A stretch of DNA of 64,000 nucleotides from Phoronis australis. Lineage: Eukaryota > Phoronida > Phoronidae. The stretch spans positions 1-64,000 of the forward strand of contig NMRA01000152.1 in assembly GCA_002633005.1 (NCBI GenBank), written 5' to 3'. Positions 10,563 through 22,500 of the stretch are shown one piece after another. Under the pieces are notes generated by a model. That model saw only the letters and a program-made list of their open reading frames with translations. It did no database searches and was not told the DNA's origin. Made by a program: the position numbers and the translations under genes. The stretch's first letter is position 1; each line of letters opens with the position of its first letter.

Positions 10563-13500
10563 CTGTAAAATCAAATGAAATTCATTCTACACTTGCAATC
10601 TCTGCTACTTCCTACGATGCTGGCAAAAAGTAAGTAGAAGCAAGAATCAAGATAGTGCCTTGACCTCCCTCATAAACTGAGCGGACGTTCTCCGTCGTGC
10701 ACTAACGGCAGTTTTGCATTAAATTTACACGTTGGGGGCTACTTGGGGATCGAGTGCATTTTTCCTGTGGGATCCCAGATTCTTGAAACTTTTGTAGCAT
10801 GTATCTTTTCAACACGCTCGAAAACGTTCACTTCCAGAAAGTTTGAGAAAACCTGACAAGATTTTAAAAAGACAATTTTTATAGTGCCTGTCCCCAACAC
10901 AACCAAACATTGACGCAATGTACCGATACTTTCAATGAAAATGTTCCTGCGGCAAACGTAATGGCTTAGGTGTCTTTTTGTCAACAATTAACGTTACATT
11001 TGTATTTCATGTTAAATTTTCTAAGACTACAACCAAAATGCCACGTCTGCGCAAGGCAAAAGTTTCAATAGTTGACGCAAAGTACTTCGCTAAAAAGCAA
11101 GACTTCGCGAGATTACGTGAGATATTAAATGAGAACACGTGACTTTGACTAGGTTTTAGCTAGGTCCTAGCGTAGGTCCTAGCGTCTACTGAACGCACGC
11201 CTGATTTCTTCTCCTTTTTGCCAACCATTGTCCATTGTGTAAAAACTAAACTGAATGGTCAACCACATTTCCATACAAAAAGTGCAATTGCTGGTCATCA
11301 CACCGTCCTATGCTCCTCCTACGAGAAAAATGTGATTCGAGAGAAAAGAGGTGTTTGTAAAAAGAAATATGTTTTGTGCGAAAACTTATAAACGCTGCTT
11401 GTAAGAAAAAGATGTGTTTGTGACAAAAAGTTAATGCATAGGAACACACGTACTGTTCGTGAGGGACGAAGACAAATGCCTTCCTTACTTTTAAGGTTAA
11501 AACCTGGCAATGGTAGTTTTTATCATTTGTTCAAAGACGGTGTGGTAATAAGTTGTCTTCTTTGCCACATCAATTGACATAGCCTCACTTTCACTGTTTT
11601 GTTTGTTTAGTGTTGACGAATCATTCAAACTCAACAAATTGACTTGCCTTGGACACTGGCTCGGTCTGGTTTATCAAGTGTTCTTCGATTTTGCCTTCTG
11701 CGAACAGGATCTGTTTACGAAAACGAATTTAAACGTTTGACAACAGTTAGAACAGAGGAAAAGAAAAACTACGTAGAATATAACGTTCGGGCATCATCCG
11801 AATTCCGAATTAAATTTGGTAAAATAATTCGAATATCTGAATTCAAACTAGTTTCTCTATTCAGTGGTTGTAATATTGATAGAAAGTGTCTCCAAAATAA
11901 TTCAAAATGATTGATTTGTGACTCAAAATACACAACTTTCAGGCAAACAATTATCTTTCAATTTTAAAGATTACTACAGGTGTACCTCTCTTGCCACTCG
12001 CTCGCCGCTCTGAACAGCACCCTCCATGTAACCAGACCAATGACTGGCCGTCTCTGTACCCCCAAAATGAATGCGACCATGAGGCTTGCGAATTTCACTG
12101 GAAATATTATTTTACTTGTTATTGGCGTCGCGTCCCATTTACACCACAAAAGTTGACACGGATCAGCTGACACGGAACGAGATGATCGGGCGCAAGTATG
12201 TGTGTAAACAGAACTGACACTTAGAAAATTGACTCCACGAACTTTTGTCACCCGTTTGTGAGAGTAGAGCAAGTTGCACCTGACCATCTTGCTCCGTGTC
12301 AACTATACGTCTAACCGCGAAATTGGGGCAAGGCGGAAGGGATCATCTTTGATGAGCTTGCACAAAAATGCACACATATTTACAGGTGATTTATTTTCAG
12401 TGCCTTGTCTGCTAATTTGAACCCTGGATAGCATTTATTTTGTCAAAATATTGTCAGAATATTACACACAGTTGACAGTCAAGACTAGATTCAATTCAAA
12501 TGCTTGGATATGTACAGTAGATCTACTGATGAAAGCTTTAGTCAGCTAATCAAAAAAATTCATTGAAGGAAAATTCAATGTCACGAATTACGTAAAGTTG
12601 GGGAGGAGGGGGTGGTGGGGAGGGATTGGAATCACCATAACAACAACATCAACAACAATAATAATGAACAGTGAGTCCCGCAATTTACACCTTTGCGCAT
12701 GAACACGCTACATTCCTGCCATCGTTTCCGAGTTATTGGTGTGTAAACGGCCTCTTGACACCGAGCATCTTGCACCATGTCAATTGCGCCGTGCCAAAAG
12801 TTAATGTCTAAACGGGACTAAAGTGTTGTTCTTATCATTTGTGGTAGCGTTCCGTAGACCCAAAAACTCGTAAGAAAATCTTGTGTTATAGCGTACTTCT
12901 CTTGTCAGTAATGCCAGGCGATATCTCGTTTTCGCGATGATCTTACGTCTGCGTAACGCAAACCACTGAGTTACCATACTGAAGAATATTTTAAAAATTT
13001 CCTTATGGTAACTAGGGGGCGTTATGCAGACCACTGAACCAAGAATAACGGCGTAGAAACGAGGGGAAGGGCGAAACAGGACATGCACCCTATTCTTTGC
13101 AAAATATCCCCTCTCTGTCAATTCTCATTGCAATTTTGTGTTTTCCCCTCTTCATTTCCACGAGCCCCCTAGTCGCTACTCGTTTCAGTGCAAGGCCATT
13201 GTAGCGTTTCAGCCTTCCTGTTGAATATAGTTACGTCAGGTATAATGCGTAATGACCACGCCGAAGGTACAACCAACAAAAGCGTTGAAATGCACCCACC
13301 AGTGAACCACAACCAGTATGCTTCTAGGGGCGTTTACTGGTATCATAAAAAAGGCCATTAGATGACACAGAATGCGTCGAACAGATCCGAAATTGGTAAG
13401 ACGACGTCGTCTCCTTAATAGAAAATGCCACATTTCATGAAAGTTCGCCAAAGAATTCCAAAAATAGAAAAGCAAACGCGAAAAAACAAATTGCCAAAAA

Positions 13501-16500
13501 TCCACATGTTGTGCTCTCGCCAGTAGGAATGCACCCGTCAAATTTCACGAAGATTCTTTGATCGGTTTGGTGAATATACAGAGTCAGACGACAAGAAACG
13601 GGCTCGAAAGAATAAAATGGCCGTGGGTGCAGAACACGTCACCATAATGAACTCCTCAATGAGGTCAAAAACGGACTCGAAATCTTAAAATATGTCCACT
13701 AGCTATTGCAGAATACGTCAAATCCGTGTGAAAATGGGGTTGTTGTCTCCTTAACAGAAACCTACTAGCGCCACATTTTACGAAAATCTGTCAGAGACCT
13801 CCGAGGGTACAGAGACTAATTGCCACTAGGAAGTACAACAGTGAAATCGGTCCAAAAATCGTCATCCGTTATCACATTCACAGACAACCGGAACACATCT
13901 GACAGGCATAGAGTTTCTTCCAGTGAACACGGCCACTAGGTTGCACAGAATACGGTACGTCAAATCCATTCGAAAATGGGAACGCGTTATCGCCTCCTTA
14001 AAATAAACCCATTGGCCATCTTTCATGAAAACGCGTCAAGGCAATCCAAATACACAGAGACAAAGGCAAAAAGAAAACGAAATTGCTCCTAGGGAACCCA
14101 ACGGAAGTCGACATAGGAACACATCTGCTAACTAAGATCCTTCAAGAGAATTAGGCGATACAGCTGCAGACAATGGCCATATGGAAGACGGCAATATACC
14201 CACCTGCCTGTGTATTGGGTGAACGCATCAAAATTATCCACACGAACCGCAATGAGAACTACAAATGCATACGATCAGTGCGGGTAGATGTCTATGGCGT
14301 CGAGCAAGACAATCATCCTGACCAATCACAGCTATACCTTCCGAATCTCGTCATTACACCTGGCGGGTAAGCCGCTGTATAACATCCTCCCGTGAACCTC
14401 TCCTGTGTCCAGTCGTTCTCCACATATGCAGTTGGCTAGAAAATTTGTCAAAGTGTGTCAAAACGGAAACAAAAAATCTATTGGGAGTTTGAAGTTTTAT
14501 TTAAAAATACTAGTTTAAGTTGCAAGAGTTGTCTATGTTACTGCTTTCGGCACTTTTTACTTTTGTATAACATTTTCTGCATGTTTGACCTAAATATTCG
14601 AGGTCAACAGTATAGGGAGTACCACTAGGGTCAAAAGCCGACACAAACTGGTCTGACGCATTTGCAGCCTGAATGACTTCATTTAAGATTTTGTCAATGC
14701 GATCGGCAGGTTTACGACAAAAGGAAGTTGAGATATTAGACTAAAATGTGCAAAACGCACAGTGTATGAGGTTTTTAACGGTATCTAATAGTTGTGACAC
14801 TTTCTATTGTCTTAGGAGGCAATTTCCGCCAAACTTAGACCATTATACCTCGCGGAACCTTAATGATGTGTGTTTAAATCGGACTCGTGACAGGTATTGC
14901 TATTTCTCGATCCTTGAGATTACAGAGTGTCCATTTCCATGACGTCATTTTCCTCTGCTCTGGAGAGTCAGAAGGAATAATGAAACCTCCTTGGAGAGTT
15001 CTCTTAATGTAGCAAGTAAATGCTGTGTAAACTGAAGTCACCCATCCCTTACTTAGTGACTGAACAATAGCAATGTTGTTTATAAGGTTGAATGTGACAA
15101 CTGTTAAGGAATTCTATGTCGGACTCACACAGCGACGCCTCTGCGACAGGCTGAAAGTACATCACATCTCAGCGAAAAGTAACATATATAGGCATTGTGT
15201 TGGCAACAATCACCAAGCCAATTCAATTAGTATTATATGCAAAGAACCTATAAAGGAATTGCTGTACATTAAAGAGTCATTGGCCATTCAGAACCAGCAT
15301 GCTATTGATTCTCTGAATAACATGCAGAGCTCAGTGACCCTGCAACTATGGTGATGACTAGCTACTTACTATTCCCTGAATCTCTTACTTCACTTTATGG
15401 ATGTTACCTGAGCTGTATGTTGGCACTTGCTGTCCTTTGTAAATATTTATCCTGATGATGTCTCATGAATAGACGAAACGTTGATTGAACATGTGCGGCG
15501 ATCGACCGTTTTTTTAATCTTACCATGGCCAAAAACTGATTTAAATACTGAAAGTGGCGCTTGGTCAATGCGCAAATATTGCAGCTTCGTTTTGATAGGG
15601 AATTTTTCAGTTTATGCTCAAGTCGGAAGACCGTTGCGACAGGTTTGGAATGCCGGAGTATCTATAGCTTTAGACCCACGATGCATTTCAATCCGTGTAC
15701 TTCATTTGAATTAAAACATTCGTATCAACATTTCTTGTCCAGGAGTTCGACAGCAAAGTAAAAACAAGAACTACGTGAAAGGTGTCTGCAGTCAAATTTT
15801 GCGACAACGACCACTTACTTCCTCTAATTCCTGTATCCCAAGCAAGTGATTGGCACGTTCTCGTTTTTCTCTCCTCGAAGGAGAGGGGAGATAATTTCTG
15901 CACACCGTCCCCGTTAACATATCTGTAAACGAAGAAATAAATAGCACATCAATAACCTTACATTATATTGGGTTGTTTTTTTTTTTAGAAAATATCACTT
16001 AAAGTAAGCATTTTATTTTTGGCATGGTTTCGGGTGTTCACAATCACGTCATTCAGCTGGTGAAGGGTTTATTGTGAACACTCCCATATATTCATAAATC
16101 GTTGCACAATCTTGCCTACGAACACCGCCAGTTCTTACATCGTTAAGGCGGGGAACGATCCGTCTGGTTTGCTGTTGTCATCCGTCTCCTTGACAGGCTC
16201 ATTCAGATTGTCGCTGTTGGTGTAGCCATTAAGACCTACAAAGAGTAGCAAACAACGATTTGTTCTCATTTTGACTCTGTGAATCAGGCATAAAATCTAA
16301 GAGGAGCTCGAATCATTACACACCCTAGGTTAGACTATTCAAAAAACAGAGACGCATCTTGGAATTAGCTAAACCTGCCGTAAATTTAGGACCAATCAAA
16401 TAAATCAGTTAGGCGAAAGCATTGCTTTGAAAAGATTTGGTGCACTCAAGGCTCCTTGACGGCAAAAACAAACCTTTCTCTCTCCAGTACGGGCGCTGGT

Positions 16501-19500
16501 AGACTGCAGTAGACTTAATGCATCGCCCCATCGGTACACGTCGCATGAGCTGTTGCCTGGCCAAGCTTAACGACGGCTCGAAATTTATCGAGTTTTGAGT
16601 ATTGAAAGGAACTGTCATTGCTACATACGATGCTTCTATTACGTGACCATCTTCAGTTTCAACCCAAACAGCCGTTTCACTCTGCTTCACTGATTTCACA
16701 ACATGGCGCAGGCGTATCATTTCTGGAATTATCAACATTTAACAAGCGCCTTTGTGTCTTGAATAAATTGCTATGATTCCATCCACACTCAGATCTGAAA
16801 TTATGATTGCGATCCTTGGGATGCCACAGGGTGCGCGTAGCCGAATGCAATGCACTGTCGACTACATGCACAACATCCAGAAATACGAAAGCTTGAACTC
16901 AAATTGTATTAGAATTACACTACCTGAAAACCGCCATGTTTCGAAAGAGCAACGTGACAGCGACTTTCGAACTTTTCACGTATGTGACTTATCAGCCAGG
17001 GATGTGACACCTACCTGTGATTCATGAGCTAGGACACAACACAGAGTTGGAAGAAATGCAATTTTTCGAGAATGTTCGAAGGTACATAAAAATAACGGAA
17101 AGGAAGTTTCGTGCAGAATGAGTGAGCAATTCCAATATACGGCTAAAATCTGAGACCATACGGAATTTCAACGAGAACGGCCAGTCCGTCTCGGAGCTTT
17201 GGTATTCAGTTACAGAATTTCAATTGGGTAAAATGTATAGATTATACAAATAAGGGCCGATACAGAAGGTAATATCAGGTTAGGTATGGACTGAGGGAGA
17301 GAAAAATTACCCTCAGCCTTTGGCAGTACATCGATACGCCCGCTATAACAGTCTCTATTAATTTGTTTATTTACAAGACCACTGGTGCTTCTTTCCATCG
17401 ATTTCTTCGTCTGCCAGTGTCTTGAATCTACCGAACACAGTCCAAGATAGATCAACCTCATATTAGAAATCATGTTACTGTATTTTAGTTAATCAGAGTA
17501 AATGTCAGTGGTCGTATGATAGTAAGTAATTTCATGACACCAATACCTCCTAACTGTTCAGTCATTTTGATGCTGATTTGTTGTGATCCGCCCACGAACT
17601 TGAATTCCTGTAAATATATAAAATATATTATGTACCACACAACACATTTGTAGCAATTATTTTGGCAGGGGTCAAAATACTTTGGTATAATTTAATCAAA
17701 AAGGAATTATTCAAACATTTAAGTCGACACACACCTTGTTTTGCCAGTACGTAGTTATAAATCGAAAAAGGCTGATTTTAAAATAAATCTCACAAGCATC
17801 AATATATAAACATTTGTGCATCGATAGAGCACATGGTCCTTCAATAACAGTAGTGAGTTTCGATAACATAAAAAATAACACTAAACTAATAATTTAATAC
17901 CAATGTTTCATTCTTGCACTTGAGGTTTCGGAAACAATTATTGAAACGGTGTTCATTTTGACAAACAAGACATGAACTTGCCTTTTGATTTTAACCGACT
18001 TACGACGGGACTGTCGTACGTCACATAAAAACATTCGACGTACGACTGCCGTGCGACATCATATGATGCAATATTCCTACTCTGTCATACGAGCCTTCTA
18101 CGATAAGTAGTTACGACAATCGCGTGGCTTCCACACGACTATCGCCCGCTCGTGAAATCACCAGTACTTTGCACCACGCTAAGATCACGACAATTCTCGA
18201 CCGTAAACGGGTGCTATCACAAACAGCAGACTAATACAGTTCCGAGGGTTTTGGGAGTAATCATTTGTTGCCATTGCAAGCAACAAAACCCATGGGGTCA
18301 CTTTGGTGCATGTATGGAAACATGCAAATTCCTAATGTAAAAACTAAAAAGGCATGGGATAAAATCACGAGAAGCATCTATTTCAAGGTTTTCAACATAG
18401 TGAATTTAATAGGCATACATTAACATCTGTTGATGTCCCAAGAGTGCTTTAACTATTCATTATTTCAGCTGGGTTTGTAATAATGTTTTCTCACCTGCCC
18501 TCCATTTTCTACCTCCCAAAATCGATAACTTCCGCAGCAAGATTTCACATACCACAGCATCCATAAAAGTGAAATTTCAGACGGCTCTATTGCCAGGTTT
18601 GAATGACAGAAAGAAGTCGCGAAATCTTTACACATCCTGAAATGTGGGAAATAACGTAGAAAATAAATCTGAAACTAAATAAGGCGATCCAGATCCTCCC
18701 AAGGATACTATTGTTTCATGAAATGTAGAATTTAAATCGGTAAATAAAACAACAAGAATGGATCAACCGAAATTTGAAATTTTCGGATGTAATAACTTCC
18801 TTTGTCAACAAAAACAGAAAAAAAACTGTTTTTGTTGACAAAGGAAGTTATTACATCCGAAAATTTCAAATTTCAGTTGATCCATTCTTGTTGTTTTATT
18901 TACCGAAATGTGGGAAGTAATGCGAATCGCATCATTCGGTACAAGTTATTCGTTAGCTTCTGCATAGTGCTTTGTATGATCGTTTTTTTGTGCATGGCAT
19001 CCAGGTCTTCATAATGTAAATACAAATAATGAATAAAAAAAGTTTTGAGGCTGTTTTGGTATGCCACTTGAAAATTAAGACATGCAAATGAGGGGTCAAA
19101 ACTATTGAGCATGAACTCGCAACATCAAACAATGACTAATTTTCAGCCTATTTCAAGTTTTCTATTTCGATTCACCTTTCATGGATTGTGACGTCATATT
19201 TTAAGTATCAAAAGCACCAAAACCTGGACAACCAGTGCTTTGAATTTTTGATGCTTATAATAACATTAATGCCTACCTCACAGATAAAGTATGTCAACCA
19301 TTGCTTTATCCACAATTCCCGGTCACTGAGGTAGTTGGTCACACTACGCACCACTCAGACAGTACATCCGGGACAGAATCAACGGCCAAACAAAAACACA
19401 GCAATTTCCCTTGTTGTTGTCCGACTATTCCGTGACGGGGACAGATTTTTGTTTAGGGTCGTCATTGGGGTTCGGTGCAGAAATTGCGAGAAATAAGCAA

Positions 19501-22500
19501 AGTTCCAAGAGAGCAATGACTATAAAAATGAAAGTCGTTGAAAATATCTTAATGCTGTGCTATGTTAAGAACAGATAAAAGACATGAGTTATTTAGTAGT
19601 TATCATGATTTCTTGAACAGGTGCATGTCAAGACAACGGAGGTACGTACTGAGTCCAGAACGTTGTATCCAGCCATTTTTGAACGGTGATACTATCCCAC
19701 TCCTCGGCATGTGGCGCTGACCAAGGCGCGTCGGCAGGAATCTGAAACATCGATAATTGGCCAGTGACAATGTGTTTGAGGAAATAGTGGGTAAAAGAAA
19801 AACTCTATGGAACATTAGAAAAGTCACTTTCGCTCAATAAGGGAAATTAACGGAGTGCAGTTACTATTTTGAAGTTAAAAATTCCAACATTAAGTATTAC
19901 ACCGACAGTGTCTTCGTCATCAGAAAACAATCTTGTATTTTCATGCCCTCAAAAACACAAATCCAAGTTTTCCTCTATCATCTGGAATATTCAATTAGGT
20001 AAAATAAACAAACCAATTCCTGTAAGGGATGTTAAAACCAGCATTTTTCGAAAGATTACTGGTAGATTGTAAAAAGGTTGCAATTACGTAATCCTCTACA
20101 TATTCAGGATTGCCACAAACTCGTTTTTCTTCTACAGAACTTCGTATGCTCAATTTAGAAGCTTATTGTGAAATGCCGATGTTATGTGTTAAAAATCTGG
20201 TAATTTGAAAGTTAAGCCTCGCTTTCACGAAGTCCACACCAGTTGTATTGATACTGTTAGTTAGCCCTCGATACTATAGATTATAGTCTGGTTCGATACG
20301 TAATGAAGGCATTTCTTTAAATAATTTCAATAGCAAATAGTTGTTATCACCGATAACTCCGACATCAGCTCAGAGTGATAAAAGTTTCATAAATAATCTG
20401 AGAGCATCCGGGTCCAAGCAACCCCGCCGTATCCACGCACTGATGATATGGATTTATTAATAAGCGTTGTTTCAAAGTTTATTGGCTAGTTTACGAGAAA
20501 TTTGCATTTCGTTGTCGAAACCCCGTTCAACTCAATGCAAAACTTGGCTTGTTTGCTCAATCAAGTTCTGCACCACGCAAGTGCGCACGCGTTACGCATG
20601 TTCAACTCCAAACCCTGAACTCGCGCATTTTCTCTCAGAGGTAAATATCATCTGTGCATGTGCAAACTTCAGTCATACGGCTCATCATTATACAGTTCAA
20701 AACTAACATGGCTTCCCAGATGACTGAAGTCTGCACATGCGCAGTTAACTCATCCCAGGTGTTTCGGATCAGTGTGTCTGCATGCTTCCGACAGACACTA
20801 CGTTCTACCTCAGCTCCCATGGTATCGAGACTTCTCATGAAGTGATTCATATCCAGCCAGGCAATGAAATTCCATTTTGTAGGGAAAATTCCGTCAAACA
20901 GCACAATACTTCCCTGAAAACAAAAACAATATAATGCATGGAACGCAGAATCTTTCACTGATAACGTACACAACTCTGTAACCTTTGGGAATGGCACAAA
21001 TAAAATATCAATTTTGAATAAAAAATATAGGATTTCAACTACAAACATGAACCATTATTATAATCAGAACAGAGGTTTACGCTTATCATTATGCTGTAAA
21101 CAAGCAATCTATATAATGCTGAGTTAACTGTATTATGAGCATTGTTATGCTTATCAACTGCATTAAGCAAGATATGAAAGTGTTCCGAGTCTAAAATGGA
21201 AAGATGGCTATAATAGTCTAAAACAGGTTGGCCACTAATTTTAAGTCAACCTTGACGTATTCACGGGGAAAAGTTTTGTTCACATGAAAGCAATTTTCCG
21301 CGTAGCTTATCAGCTGGGGAAGGTGGCGCGAAATTGAAATGGGTGGCGTACAAGATAAGGGTAAAAAGATACATCGGTGGTGATGACAGGGACGGGGAAA
21401 ACATAATGGCAAACGGTTGAGCAAAGCAATCTTCAACAGTCGGAACGCCAATCCAAGCTTCGACACCATCTTTTCCCGTTTAACAAGAGACAAACTTACA
21501 TTTCGCCTATACTGCAACGACTCTCCGTGATTGTACGTTTTGAATATATCAACGCCGTGCTCCTTCGCCACTCGTAAGATTCTGTTCTGCGTGGTGCCCA
21601 CGAAAGTTCCTCCAACGTCGCAATATCCGAATGACGGGTCGTGCTTGGTCAGTGTGCGTCCTCCAACTCTGTCACGTGCCTCGAGAACCATCACCTGTAG
21701 ACCTTCTTGCACCAACAGTTTGGCACAACATAACCCTGGAAACGCGTTTTGGAGGATAAAAACGTACTCAGTGTTCACGTACACTCACACGACTATGCGT
21801 TGAATTTCCAACACTTTGAAAGGTGTTGTTCGTTAATATACATACCTGTAGTCCTAAAAAACACACAGCGGCGTTTTCAGCCGAAACATTGTTCACGAAG
21901 CGATACTATTTTTTTCTTTTTTAATTTAAATTAAGTTTATTAGTTAACCAAGTAAGTGATTACATAACAAAAACAAGTCCTTACAGACATGTATCACCGG
22001 TTGTACGTAATACATCTAGAGCTGACCAAGTCACATTCATAATTTTCCCACACACACCCAAACGCACACACGAAACCTGCTTACAATGTATACTAAATAC
22101 TGTGCTAGAATATGATTGTAAAATTTGCCATTAGTTTTCAAAATATTCTAAGCGTCCGTTTTTTTGTGGAATTATACTTAAGCTTTTTCAGTCAATTCAA
22201 TTTTGAAGACTGCAATGGAAGGTACCTGGCTCCGCAATCGGCGGGAGATGTGTCTTCTTGCTAGACAGCTCCCCTTCCCACTAAATCCAAATATAACAGT
22301 AAAATGTTTCCTTGCAGAGTTGTCTACGGATGATAGAATCTACGATATTTTTGCAAAGAAGTTTTCACGAAAGAACAGTCAAAGAACAAATGAATAATTT
22401 CCTCTGACCTCGCATGAAAGAAGCTACATAGATCGGAATCACTAGCACTTATTTGTAGCAATAGTTTGTTTGTTCCTATTATTTTATGGACAATTCTCAT

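Noticed and set aside
10739-10987. Candidate MAO-like linker exon reading [13 protein letters not shown]
   Set aside because: Position and residues are suggestive, but no in-phase GT donor follows, so it was left out of the model.
20635-21048. 137-codon minus ORF as an independent gene
   Set aside because: Only its middle (20913-20809) is conserved. The rest is read-through into introns around MAO-like exon 3.
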